A stretch of 64,000 nt of DNA from Microbulbifer yueqingensis. GTDB lineage: Bacteria > Pseudomonadota > Gammaproteobacteria > Pseudomonadales > Cellvibrionaceae. The stretch's first letter is position 1. The number at the start of each line of letters is the position of its first letter. The notes below the pieces were generated by a model. That model was not told the DNA's origin. It made no database searches and saw nothing but the letters and a program-made list of their open reading frames with translations. The position numbers were made by a program, and so were the translations under genes. The stretch spans positions 62,001 through 126,000 of the forward strand of contig NZ_FNFH01000007.1 of the NCBI RefSeq assembly GCF_900100355.1. Direction: 5' to 3'. This document shows, in pieces, positions 49,427 to 60,769 of the stretch.

Positions 49427-52057
49427 ATGAAAGACGCCCAGCCCCGCACCATCTACCTGAAGGATTATCGGGTACCGGATTACCTGGTTGACCAGACTCG
49501 CCTGCATTTTGAACTGCAGCCTTCCGGCACCCTGGTTCGCTCGGAATTACATATCCGTCGTAACCCTGCCGCAGGGGAAGGCCTCCCGCCACTGGCGCTG
49601 GATGGCGTAGAGCTGGAGCTGTTGTCGGTGGCGATCGATGGGCGGGAAGTCGACGATCAGCAGTTTCGGGTATCGCCGGAAGGGCTGTCGATTGATGTCG
49701 ACCGGCCGGAGTTTGTGCTGGAGATCGCGAACCGCATCCATCCGCAGGACAACACGTCGCTCGAAGGACTCTATCTGTCCAATGGTATGTATTGTACCCA
49801 GTGCGAGGCAGAGGGCTTCCGCAAGATTACCTATTATCCGGATCGCCCCGACGTCATGTCGCGCTTTACCACTACTATTGTCGCTTCACGGGACTACCCG
49901 GTGCTGCTGTCCAACGGCAATGAGATCGATCGCGGCGATATGGAAGACGGCCGGCATTTCGTTACCTGGGAGGATCCCTTTGCCAAGCCGGCCTACCTTT
50001 TCGCACTGGTAGCGGGCGACCTGGAACATGTTGAGGACAGTTTTACCACTGCCAGTGGCCGCGAAGTCAAATTGCAGATATTCACCGAGGCCAGGAATAT
50101 CGGCAAGTGCGACCACGCAATGCGCTCCCTGAAGAAAGCCATGCGGTGGGATGAGGAAGTGTATGGACGGGAATACGACCTGGATATTTTCATGATCGTC
50201 GCAGTTGATCATTTCAATATGGGGGCCATGGAGAATAAAGGACTTAACATTTTCAATTCAGCCTGTGTGCTGGCCAGCCCCGAGACTGCTACTGATACTG
50301 CATTTCAGCGCATTGAAGCCATTGTTGCCCACGAATACTTCCACAACTGGTCAGGTAACCGGGTAACCTGTCGCGACTGGTTTCAGCTCAGCCTGAAAGA
50401 GGGATTTACTGTTTTTCGCGATGCGGAGTTCTCTGCAGATATGAATTCGCGTGCAGTGAAGCGCATCGAGGACGTTTCCATGCTGCGCACCGCCCAGTTT
50501 GCGGAGGACGCGGGCCCTATGGCGCACCCGGTACGTCCTGACAGCTATATGGAAATCTCGAATTTCTACACTCTCACTATCTACGAGAAGGGCGCAGAAG
50601 TTGTGCGAATGATCCACACCCTGCTGGGTGAGGAGGCATTCCGCCGGGGCAGCGATCTCTACTTCGAACGACATGACGGACAGGCTGTTACCTGTGAAGA
50701 TTTCGTCAAGGCGATGGAGGACGCTAATGGCGTCGACCTGAGCCAGTTCCGGCGTTGGTACAGCCAGGCGGGAACCCCGGTATTGGATATCTCCGACGAT
50801 TTCGATGCCGCCAGTGGCGAATATTCGCTGACAGTGCGGCAGAGTTGCCCCCCCAGCCCTGGGCAGGTGGAAAAAGAGCCATTCCATATTCCGCTAAAGA
50901 TTGCGCTCCTGGACAGTGCAGGGAAGAACCTCCCCCTGGATACGTCCGGTGCGACCGAGCAGGTGCTGGAAGTTACCGAGGCCGAGCAGACTTTTCGCTT
51001 TGAGGGGGTGTCCGAAAAGCCACTGCCATCCATATCGCGCGGATTCTCATCGCCAGTAAAGGTGCGCTATGGCTATAGCAAGGAGCAACTACTGTTCCTG
51101 ATGCGCTTTGAATCCGATGACTTCAATCGCTGGGATGCCTGCCAGCGGTTGGCATTTATGGCTATGGAGGCTCTTCAACAGGACTACCGTGCAGGCCGTG
51201 ATATGCGGCTTTCGCCGGAACTGCTATCAGCCTACCGGAGCGTGCTGCAGAACCGCGAGCTGGATCCTTCCCTCGTAGCGGAAATGCTCTCCCTGCCCAC
51301 CGCCCAGGTCCTTGCCGAGCAGACAGACGAAATCGATGCCGAAGCCATTGTGGCCGCACGAAATTTTGCCGAGGCCGAGCTGGCCCGGGAGCTTGAGGAA
51401 GACCTGTTGGCCGGGTACCACGCGTTTTCGAATGACCGCCCCTACCGACCGGAAGCGGGGGATATAGCGGAGCGACGCCTCAAGAATACCTGCCTTGCGT
51501 ATCTTTGTGTCACGGAAAAACCGGAATACCTGGACCTGGCCCAGGCGCAGTTCGACAGCGCTGGCAACATGACCGACAGTGCAGCCGCACTGGCTACCCT
51601 GGTCGACCGCGGTTCCGATGAGCAGGCCGAATCAGCCCTGCAGGAATTCTATCGGTGCTGGCACGCGGATACCCAGGTAGTAGAGCTCTGGTTTGCCCTG
51701 CAGGCGAGTAGCTCCCAACGTGGTTCCCTGGACCGGGTCCGCGCCCTGATGCAGCATCCGGCATTTGAATTGAAAAACCCGAATAAGGTCCGGTCGGTAA
51801 TTGGTGGTTTCGCCAACCGCAACTTTACCCAGTTTCACCGGGCAGACGGCAAAGGCTTCGAATTCCTGGCGGAACAGGTCGTCGCCCTGGACCGCCTTAA
51901 CCCACAGGTAGCGGCTCGCCTGGTTACTCCCCTGACACGATGGAAGAGATATCGTGCTGAACTGAGCGAGAAGATGCATGCGGCGCTGCAGATGGTGATG
52001 GAAAGCGGCGAGTTGTCGCGGGATCTTTATGAGGTGGTCAGCAAGAGCCTGGTGTAA
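49427..52057 (+). CDS. pepN: Aminopeptidase N (M1 family)
   Basis: This 876-residue enzyme is the size of E. coli PepN. It has the N-terminal saddle (TIYLKDYRVPDYLVDQTRLHFEL), the exopeptidase motif NMGAMENKGLNIFN and the zinc site HEYFHNWSGNR (H302, H306) with the downstream Glu in LSLKEGFTVFRDAEFSAD. A long helical C-terminal domain follows. It removes N-terminal residues from peptides in the cytoplasm. ATG 49427 is chosen for the AAGGGAG at 49413-49419 and for matching the family start. Confidence 0.96.
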   Translation: MKDAQPRTIYLKDYRVPDYLVDQTRLHFELQPSGTLVRSELHIRRNPAAGEGLPPLALDGVELELLSVAIDGREVDDQQFRVSPEGLSIDVDRPEFVLEIANRIHPQDNTSLEGLYLSNGMYCTQCEAEGFRKITYYPDRPDVMSRFTTTIVASRDYPVLLSNGNEIDRGDMEDGRHFVTWEDPFAKPAYLFALVAGDLEHVEDSFTTASGREVKLQIFTEARNIGKCDHAMRSLKKAMRWDEEVYGREYDLDIFMIVAVDHFNMGAMENKGLNIFNSACVLASPETATDTAFQRIEAIVAHEYFHNWSGNRVTCRDWFQLSLKEGFTVFRDAEFSADMNSRAVKRIEDVSMLRTAQFAEDAGPMAHPVRPDSYMEISNFYTLTIYEKGAEVVRMIHTLLGEEAFRRGSDLYFERHDGQAVTCEDFVKAMEDANGVDLSQFRRWYSQAGTPVLDISDDFDAASGEYSLTVRQSCPPSPGQVEKEPFHIPLKIALLDSAGKNLPLDTSGATEQVLEVTEAEQTFRFEGVSEKPLPSISRGFSSPVKVRYGYSKEQLLFLMRFESDDFNRWDACQRLAFMAMEALQQDYRAGRDMRLSPELLSAYRSVLQNRELDPSLVAEMLSLPTAQVLAEQTDEIDAEAIVAARNFAEAELARELEEDLLAGYHAFSNDRPYRPEAGDIAERRLKNTCLAYLCVTEKPEYLDLAQAQFDSAGNMTDSAAALATLVDRGSDEQAESALQEFYRCWHADTQVVELWFALQASSSQRGSLDRVRALMQHPAFELKNPNKVRSVIGGFANRNFTQFHRADGKGFEFLAEQVVALDRLNPQVAARLVTPLTRWKRYRAELSEKMHAALQMVMESGELSRDLYEVVSKSLV

Positions 52058-52069
52058 CGGGCAGTTAAA

Positions 52070-52097
52070 GAGGGCGGGCGTGAAAAACCCTGCCCTC
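52070..52097. terminator. Hairpin between converging pepN and sixA-like genes
   Basis: GAGGGCGGG (52070-52078) pairs with CCCTGCCCTC (52088-52097) with one bulged T. There is no clean T-run on either side (plus side reads GTTACCCCTTT), so it is a possible but imperfect shared terminator. Confidence 0.35.
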
Positions 52098-52110
52098 GTT
52101 ACCCCTTTAA

Positions 52111-52659
52111 TCAGAATATGCGACTGTCCTTTTCCCTGCCAAGCCTCGTCAGGAGCAGGCGCCCTTTTCGCAGTTCCAGTTCGGTGATCGAGGTGTAGTC
52201 AGGCCGGAATTGGCAGATATCGCTGGCACCGCGGATATGGGCAACCACGGAATTGATGACCATGAAATGGCAGAATACTGCAGTGTCCTGCTGCAGTCCT
52301 GAGAGGTAATCAATCACGCCCTCGCGCCACAGAAGCTGGTGAGGCTGAAGCTGGCTCCATTGGGCAACGAGAAGAGAGCGTATCCACTGCCCGCGTTCTG
52401 TGAGCGGCAAATCTGGCGGCGATGGGATTTCGGTGACGTCGCCTGTGATAGCTATTTCCCGCTGCCACAGCTGGGCCAGGGGCTCGGCAGTTTGCCGTGC
52501 GCGGCTCTTTGGGCTGCTGACCAGGTGAAACCTTGGCCCGCTTCCCAGCACATGCGCCAGCGCTTCGGCTTGCTCGAGACCCCGTTCGGTCAGTGGCGGA
52601 TCAGCAACGCCTGGTGCCTTGGCGGCCTCCCCGTGCCTTATTAACAAAATCTTCGTCAC
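52111..52659 (-). CDS. Histidine phosphatase family protein (SixA-like)
   Basis: This 182-residue protein has the RHG catalytic motif at residues 8-10 (KILLIRHGEAAKAPG). It also carries DPPLTERGLEQAEALA, VSSPKSRARQTAEPLA and the second catalytic His in TAVFCHFMVIN. SixA-type enzymes dephosphorylate histidine phosphotransfer domains; other members act on small phosphoesters, so the substrate is open. It is transcribed toward pepN. Confidence 0.85.
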   Translation of the reverse strand: MTKILLIRHGEAAKAPGVADPPLTERGLEQAEALAHVLGSGPRFHLVSSPKSRARQTAEPLAQLWQREIAITGDVTEIPSPPDLPLTERGQWIRSLLVAQWSQLQPHQLLWREGVIDYLSGLQQDTAVFCHFMVINSVVAHIRGASDICQFRPDYTSITELELRKGRLLLTRLGREKDSRIF

Positions 52660-52836
52660 TTTATTTCCCGTCTGTAATGCCAGTATTTATCCAGGCTATC
52701 TTCGCGTCGAGTGAGGTCACAGTACATATCCCTCCAGTGGTCTTTGCCGGAAGGCCAGGGGCATGCTTCCTTCAAGAGACTCGAGGAGACAGCGCTTTGG
52801 GTCGCGTTATGCCCCGGCGTGCCTGTTACATAGTGT

Positions 52837-52871
52837 GCGTGGCGTATCTTTAAACCAGCAATACGCCACGC
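52837..52871. repeat. Perfect 11-bp inverted repeat
   Basis: The two arms GCGTGGCGTAT and ATACGCCACGC are separated by 13 bases. No T-tract follows. It could be an operator, an RNA stem or the end of a small mobile unit; sequence alone does not decide. Confidence 0.5.
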
Positions 52872-53018
52872 TTGCCCCTGCTGTCGGCCATGTCCCTGCG
52901 TTTAATTAGCCTTCCTGTTCCCCTGTCCGCCACGACCTGATTCCGGCAATCCGCTGATTATAGGCGGCGCCCGATTTGCTCTTGAATTGTGACTGACTTC
53001 TGTCCATAAACAAATGAC

Positions 53019-53055
53019 TGCTCAAAATTTATCCGCATTGGATGCGGTTTGAGCA
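53019..53055 (+). promoter_or_regulatory. Hairpin in the upstream region of the repeat gene
   Basis: TGCTCAAA (53019-53026) pairs with TTTGAGCA (53048-53055), and inside it CCGCAT pairs with ATGCGG around a TGG loop. The left side has an extra ATTTAT bulge. The combined 14-bp stem, about 120 bases before the start codon, may be a 5'-UTR structure or a dyad operator. Confidence 0.4.
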
Positions 53056-53154
53056 ATTATGGGGTTGTTCAGGGAATGGGCGCCTGTCATAGCGACATAA
53101 GACACCTAAATGCTCCAGGGCATCACTCCGCTGTATGTGTGGAAGGAACTCACA

Positions 53155-53172
53155 ATGGTTGTAGTCAGGTGA
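53155..53172 (+). CDS. Possible five-codon leader ORF before the Asp-Ala repeat gene
   Basis: ATG 53155 is preceded by a strong GGAAGGA (53141-53147) at seven bases spacing and reads MVVVR before TGA at 53170-53172. The stop lies four bases before ATG 53177 of the repeat gene and overlaps that gene's own AGGTGA Shine-Dalgarno (53167-53172). It may be a coupling leader that feeds ribosomes to the repeat gene; this is inferred only from spacing. Confidence 0.3.
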
Positions 53173-53176
53173 CAGC

Positions 53177-55672
<2,496 letters not shown>

Positions 55673-55696
55673 TCCCAAGGAGCTCTAGCAACTGAG

Positions 55697-55730
55697 AAAC
55701 ACCGGGCCATTCGGCCCGGTGTTTCTTTTT
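55697..55730 (+). terminator. Rho-independent terminator between the repeat gene and its exporter genes
   Basis: AAACACCGGGCC (55697-55708) pairs perfectly with GGCCCGGTGTTT (55713-55724) around ATTC, followed by C then five T's and more T's. It lies 24 bases after the repeat gene stop and before the tolC gene, so the substrate gene can be expressed at a level different from the exporter. Confidence 0.92.
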
Positions 55731-55780
55731 TCGACTAGAATCGGAAGAGGAAAATATCAACCAGTGGTGCCGGCCATAAG

Positions 55781-57244
55781 ATGTCAATGCCGGATATCGC
55801 TACTGCCAGGCAAGTGAAAATAGTGTATTTGACGCAGCGACTAAGGATGGTCACGCTGGCTGCTACTGCCATTGCGTGGGCGCAGCAGGCCTGGACCCAG
55901 GGTGCAAGCGAACCCACTGGGCGATCCGCCCAAATCAGTGAATCCGCCGTACAGCGAGAAGTGTCATCACCTTCCTCGGCCATTACCCACTCCCAGTACA
56001 CTCCCCGTCAACTAAGCATTACTGAAGCAGTTCACCAGGCCATCGACTGGCATCCCGTGATCGCAGAGTCTGTCGGGGAGCTTTATCGGCGCCAGGAGGG
56101 CATTAGAGTTGCGCGCTCAGGCTACTTTCCCCAGCTCAGCGCAGGGGTGGTTGCAGGCCATGACAGCGAAAATAATGGTGGTGGCGATGGCCATGCCGTA
56201 CAGCTTTATGTCTCCCAGGTGATATACGATTTTGGGAAAATTTCCAGTGGGGTGGACCTGGCAAATGCAGAGGTCAGTCGCTCCAGGGCCGAAGTCCTCC
56301 AATCAATAGACCGAATTGCAAGAGATACTGCGGATGCAGCTGTGGAAGTACAGCGATACCAGGCTCTGCTGGAAACCTCGCAGGAGCAGATAGATAGTGT
56401 GTCAGCCATCGCCTCTCTTGTGCGTATGCGTAGCGAACGGGGCGCCAGTTCACGTTCAGATGTGCTGCAAGCACAGGCTCGGATCGAAGCAGCTCGTGCC
56501 GCGAAGCAGCAAGTAATTGCAGGGCTCGCACGCTGGCGAAGCACACTGCAGAATCTTGTAAATGCCAGTGGCCCGGTCCAGGTGACGATGGGTACGCCGG
56601 AGTCGATGAAGAATGCGTGCCAGGGACCTCCGGGGGAGATCTTCGCTTCGCCAAGAATTCTCATAGCGGAAGCCTCTCGAGCAGAAGCCATGGCCCGCCT
56701 TTCAGAGTCCAGGGCAGACGTCTGGCCCACGTTGTCTCTTGATGCTAGCTACAACCGCTATCTCGACCAGACATATGTGGACACCAACGTGCTTGATGAG
56801 AATGAATCGGCTGTCTTCCTCAATCTTTCCATGCCGATATACCAGGGGGGGCGCCTCTCCGCCAGTAAGGAGTCGGCTTCTTATGCAGTACGGGCTGCCG
56901 AGGCCGCAAAGGATGCCGCGCGAGAATCTGTCGCGCGCGAATACCAGGCTGCCCAGGCACAAGCACATGGGCTGGAACGGAGCATGACTATATTGGATGC
57001 CAGGGAAAAGGCGATTCGGGAGACGAGAGACCTGTATAGAAAGCAGTACTCTTCGCTCGGGACTCGAACCCTACTGGACCTTTTAAACGCCGAAGAAGAA
57101 CTGCAGCAGGCGAGGCAGGAGCGGATAGAAACCCGGTTCGACCTCAAGAAGCTAGAGATCGAGTGTCTCTACAATACTGGAGACATTCGTCAAGCATTTG
57201 GCATCGAGGGGCGAGCAGTGCAGGGCGTGGAGGTATTGCCGTGA
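55781..57244 (+). CDS. TolC-family type I secretion outer-membrane protein (LapE/AggA-like)
   Basis: This 487-residue protein has a probable signal region (VTLAATAIAWAQQAWTQGA after about 22 residues) and the TolC duplication. The first half contains HPVIAESVGELYRRQEGIRVARSGYFPQLSAGV. The second half contains RADVWPTLSLDASYNRYLDQTYVDTN and GTRTLLDLLNAEEELQQARQERIETRFDL. It should form the trimeric outer-membrane channel. The exact start is uncertain (ATG 55781, 55787 or 55847). Its end overlaps the ABC gene start (GTGA at 57241-57244). Confidence 0.9.
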   Translation: MSMPDIATARQVKIVYLTQRLRMVTLAATAIAWAQQAWTQGASEPTGRSAQISESAVQREVSSPSSAITHSQYTPRQLSITEAVHQAIDWHPVIAESVGELYRRQEGIRVARSGYFPQLSAGVVAGHDSENNGGGDGHAVQLYVSQVIYDFGKISSGVDLANAEVSRSRAEVLQSIDRIARDTADAAVEVQRYQALLETSQEQIDSVSAIASLVRMRSERGASSRSDVLQAQARIEAARAAKQQVIAGLARWRSTLQNLVNASGPVQVTMGTPESMKNACQGPPGEIFASPRILIAEASRAEAMARLSESRADVWPTLSLDASYNRYLDQTYVDTNVLDENESAVFLNLSMPIYQGGRLSASKESASYAVRAAEAAKDAARESVAREYQAAQAQAHGLERSMTILDAREKAIRETRDLYRKQYSSLGTRTLLDLLNAEEELQQARQERIETRFDLKKLEIECLYNTGDIRQAFGIEGRAVQGVEVLP

Positions 57245-59436
57245 AGGTCGAGCATGAGGCCGTGCAAGGCCCGGCCTTGTCAGACAGCAGAAAGCATGAG
57301 GTAGATTACACTCCATGGCTGGAAGCGATCGTCGCTGTCTCCCGACATTACCGGCTGGACTTCTCAGAGGAAAATATACGCATTGCCGCAGATTGGGGCG
57401 GGCAGGAAAGCACAGAGCTGGTTCTTAGACAAATGGCCCGCCAGGCAGGCCTGACGATAAAATTTACTCGCTTTGACCAGATGGATCTAACACCATGGCG
57501 GCTGCCGGTGGTTGTTCAGCTAGATGACGGCCAGGTTGGTGTCATTGAAACCATTGGTAAAAATGGGAAACTGGGTATCCTGTGGAGTGGCGACCAGGGA
57601 CTCGAAACTTGTATTGATAAAGCAAAGCTCGCGGCAAGGGTCCACCGCCTGGTTGTGCTGCGTCCCAGAAAAACACTCAGTGACGTCAGGGTTGATGACT
57701 ATATCAAGCCGGACAACCGGCACTGGTTCAGGAAGATAATCCTTCGCGACTTGAAGCCCTACGGACATGTCATGTTGGCCACGACGGTGGCCAATACGCT
57801 GGCCTTGTCTGGCATCCTGTTCGCAAAGCAGGTGTATGACAGGGTAATTCCCGCTGAGTCCATGGCTACCCTGTACGTCCTGTTCAGTGGCGTCCTGCTT
57901 GCCGTTGTCTTTGACTTTGTTATGCGCCTCATGCGAGTGAGGATCACTGACCTGTTAGGTAAGCGCGCAGACATACGGGTTTCCGACCTGGTGTTTGGCC
58001 ATGCGGTGAGACTCAGAAACTCGGCTAAGCCAAAATCCACTGGTACATTCATCTCCCAGCTCCGTGAACTTGAGCGAGTCCGGGATATGGTCACCTCGAC
58101 CACTGTCCTGGCAATCGCGGATATGCCTTTTTTCTTCCTGTTCCTCCTTGTCCTGTGGGTGATCGCGGGTCCCCTGGTCCTAATACCCTTGCTGGCCATA
58201 GTGCTACTTATCATCCCGGGACTGCTCGCGCAGAAGAAACTTGCACGTCTGTCTGGAGAAGCAATGCGGGAGTCATCCCTCCGCAATGCGATGCTTGTTG
58301 AGACGGTGCAGGGTATGGAAGACATAAAGACTCTCCAGGCCGAGCATCGGTTTCAGCGCCAATGGAATCACTTTAACGCGGTTACAGCTGAGTCGAACCT
58401 CAAGCTACGTTATTTAACGAGTAAGCTTGTGACCTGGACACACAATGTGCAGTCGTCAGTGTTTGCGCTAACAGTGCTGTTTGGTGCACCGATGGTCATG
58501 TCCGGTGACATGACTACAGGTGCGCTGGTTGCTGCATCAATACTCAGCTCACGGATGATGTCGCCAATGGCGAACATTACCCAGGTACTGAGTCGCTGGC
58601 AGATGGCCAAATTCGCTCTCGATGGTATCGACAATATTATGCAGCTCCCCGTAGACCAGCCGGAGGGAAGCAAGCGCGTACATAAAGCATTTGTTCGAGG
58701 TGAATATGAATTCCAGGAGGCGGAATTCAAGTACAGTGGGGAGCCAAGGGAACCCGCTCTCTATTTGAAAGAGCTCAGGATTGTACCCGGAGAGAAAATA
58801 GCGGTACTTGGTAAAAATGGTGCCGGAAAATCCACATTGCTCCAGGCTCTATCCGGCATGCTGGAGGCGGCGTCCGGTACAGCAAACCTGGATGGCGTGG
58901 CTATCACGCATATTGACCCAGCCGATATCCGGCGGGATGTTGGCCTGCTTAGCCAGAATTCCGGGCTTTTCCACGGGACGTTACGGGAGAATCTTACCCT
59001 GGGCGCGCCTAATGCCACCGATGATGAAATCTTCTGGGCCTTGGAAATGACTGGTGCCCTGGAGATGGTGCGCAACATGCCGAAAGGTATGGACCACATG
59101 GTGCTGGAGGGCGGATCCGGTCTCTCCGGAGGCCAAAAACAGTCACTATTGTTATCGCGCCTGTTACTTCGCCAACCTTCAATCTTACTTCTGGACGAAC
59201 CGACAGCATCACTGGACGAGGCCACCGAGCGAAGGTTCATTAACAACCTGTTGACCTGGTCAGGCAAAAGGACCGTTGTCCTGGCCACACACAGGAGCAG
59301 CACACTAAAGCTGGTAGACAGGATCCTGGTTGTTGACCGGGGCCGGATTGTTATGGATGGCAGTAAGGATGAAGTAATGGCGAGGCTTTCAGGTCCGGAG
59401 CGTAATGTTGAAAAGGATCGCGAGCAGGTGACGTGA
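57241..59436 (+). CDS. Type I secretion ABC transporter with C39-like domain (LapB/RtxB-like)
   Basis: This 731-residue protein has an N-terminal C39-like domain (residues 20-140; WRLPVVVQLDDGQVGVIE) without the catalytic Cys, so it should bind but not cut the substrate. About five to six membrane helices follow (150-430). The ATPase has Walker A LGKNGAGKSTLL, Q-loop LLSQNSGLFHGTLRENL, signature LSGGQKQSLLLSRLLL and Walker B ILLLDEPTASLDE. GTG 57241 overlaps the tolC stop. It energises export through the TolC/HlyD conduit; the most likely cargo is the Asp-Ala protein. Confidence 0.92.
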   Translation: MKVEHEAVQGPALSDSRKHEVDYTPWLEAIVAVSRHYRLDFSEENIRIAADWGGQESTELVLRQMARQAGLTIKFTRFDQMDLTPWRLPVVVQLDDGQVGVIETIGKNGKLGILWSGDQGLETCIDKAKLAARVHRLVVLRPRKTLSDVRVDDYIKPDNRHWFRKIILRDLKPYGHVMLATTVANTLALSGILFAKQVYDRVIPAESMATLYVLFSGVLLAVVFDFVMRLMRVRITDLLGKRADIRVSDLVFGHAVRLRNSAKPKSTGTFISQLRELERVRDMVTSTTVLAIADMPFFFLFLLVLWVIAGPLVLIPLLAIVLLIIPGLLAQKKLARLSGEAMRESSLRNAMLVETVQGMEDIKTLQAEHRFQRQWNHFNAVTAESNLKLRYLTSKLVTWTHNVQSSVFALTVLFGAPMVMSGDMTTGALVAASILSSRMMSPMANITQVLSRWQMAKFALDGIDNIMQLPVDQPEGSKRVHKAFVRGEYEFQEAEFKYSGEPREPALYLKELRIVPGEKIAVLGKNGAGKSTLLQALSGMLEAASGTANLDGVAITHIDPADIRRDVGLLSQNSGLFHGTLRENLTLGAPNATDDEIFWALEMTGALEMVRNMPKGMDHMVLEGGSGLSGGQKQSLLLSRLLLRQPSILLLDEPTASLDEATERRFINNLLTWSGKRTVVLATHRSSTLKLVDRILVVDRGRIVMDGSKDEVMARLSGPERNVEKDREQVT

Positions 59437-60704
59437 TGGAGACTGAAACGCGGGAATCGAACCTCATGAATCTCGATGGGCGGGACGGTGCAGGAAGGGT
59501 TAAGTCCATACCGTTATTGGATGCTGACTATCAGGCCGGTGAAAACCAGTATGACGAGCAGGATGAATCCACACTCATACACTCGACGCGAGTGGTATGG
59601 GTATTTTTTGTTTTGCTGGCAGCGCTGATCGGCTGGTCATATTTTGCCCAGGTCGACGAGGTTTCATCTGGCACCGGTAAGGTGGTGCCGACCTCGCGCG
59701 AGCAGGTCATACAGTCCCTCGAAGGAGGGATCCTGGCCGACCTGAAAGTCAGCGAGGGTGATATCGTGGAGCGAGGCCAGGTCCTCGCACAGCTGGATCC
59801 CACGAAGGTGCGTTCAAACGTTGAAGAGAGCATGGCCCGCTATCGGGCCGCAATTGCGCGTGTAGCCCGACTGACAGCCGAAGTTAATGACACCAAGCTG
59901 GTCTTCCCCGAAGAACTGGACGCCTATGGGGAACTGAAGGCGAAAGAGAGAAAGCTATTCAATACCCGGCAGAACAGCCTTGAAGAGTCCATGCGCGGCG
60001 TTCGCGATTCACTGGACCTCATCAATAAAGAATTGTCTATCACTCGCTCGTTGGTCAGTTCTGGAGCTGCCAGCAATGTTGAAGTCCTGAGGTTAAGCAG
60101 GCAGAAATCCGAGCTCGAGCTGAAGATGCGCGAAATACGCTCTGAGTATATGGTAAGGGCTCGTGAGGAGCTTGCGACCGTAAGCGCCGAGGCGGAGGCC
60201 CTTTCTTCTGTGATAGAGGGGCGTTCTGATTCACTCACTCGACTCACATTGAGATCGCCGGTGCGGGGGATCGTAAAGGATATCGCGGTGACCACAATTG
60301 GTGGTGTGCTTCCACCAAATGGGCGCCTGATGGAGATCGTGCCACTGGATGACAAGCTTCTTATAGAAGCCCGGATCTCGCCTCGGGATATTGCCTTCAT
60401 TCACCCCGGCCAATCAGCCAAGGTAAAAATTACGGCCTACGATTACTCCATTTATGGCGGGCTGGAGGGAAAGGTTACCACCATTTCCCCAGATACTATC
60501 CAGGATGAAATGAATCCGACCGAATATTACTACCGTGTCTACATCCTGACCAAATCCGACGCCCTGGTTAATCAGAATGGTAATCGTTTTCCGATAGTTC
60601 CCGGCATGGTTGCTTCAGTGGATGTAAGAACCGGATCTAAAACAATATTTGACTACCTGCTGAAGCCAATAAATAAGGCAAGTGAAGCCTTGCGTGAAAG
60701 GTGA
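59436..60704 (+). CDS. HlyD-family type I secretion membrane fusion protein (LapC-like)
   Basis: This 422-residue adaptor has a single transmembrane helix near residues 45-65 (VVWVFFVLLAALIGWSYFAQV) and a lipoyl/barrel hybrid (SSGTGKVVPTSREQVIQSLEGGILADLKVSEGDIVERGQVLAQLD). A coiled-coil hairpin (about 100-260) and the conserved C-terminal LRSPVRGIVKDIAVTTIGGVLPPNGRLMEIVPLDDKLLIEARISPRDIAFI follow. It bridges the ABC exporter to TolC. ATG 59436 overlaps the previous stop by one base (TGATG); a GTG three bases earlier is an alternative. Its stop overlaps an upstream GTG of the next frame. Confidence 0.92.
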   Translation: METETRESNLMNLDGRDGAGRVKSIPLLDADYQAGENQYDEQDESTLIHSTRVVWVFFVLLAALIGWSYFAQVDEVSSGTGKVVPTSREQVIQSLEGGILADLKVSEGDIVERGQVLAQLDPTKVRSNVEESMARYRAAIARVARLTAEVNDTKLVFPEELDAYGELKAKERKLFNTRQNSLEESMRGVRDSLDLINKELSITRSLVSSGAASNVEVLRLSRQKSELELKMREIRSEYMVRAREELATVSAEAEALSSVIEGRSDSLTRLTLRSPVRGIVKDIAVTTIGGVLPPNGRLMEIVPLDDKLLIEARISPRDIAFIHPGQSAKVKITAYDYSIYGGLEGKVTTISPDTIQDEMNPTEYYYRVYILTKSDALVNQNGNRFPIVPGMVASVDVRTGSKTIFDYLLKPINKASEALRER

Positions 60705-60769
60705 AGGATAGAATCTTGAGGGGGTTAGTCTTTAGGGTGAGTGGTGTGCAAGGTTGTGTAAGGATGGAA

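Larger units (their letters stand above)
52660..53176. other. Long upstream region of the Asp-Ala repeat gene
   Basis: This 517-base stretch has no supported gene of ordinary size. It holds a perfect 11-bp inverted repeat (GCGTGGCGTAT 52837-52847 with ATACGCCACGC 52861-52871). It also holds a bulged hairpin at 53019-53055 and a possible five-codon leader ORF at 53155-53172. It must contain the promoter of the repeat gene, but no clear -35/-10 pair was found. Confidence 0.55.
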
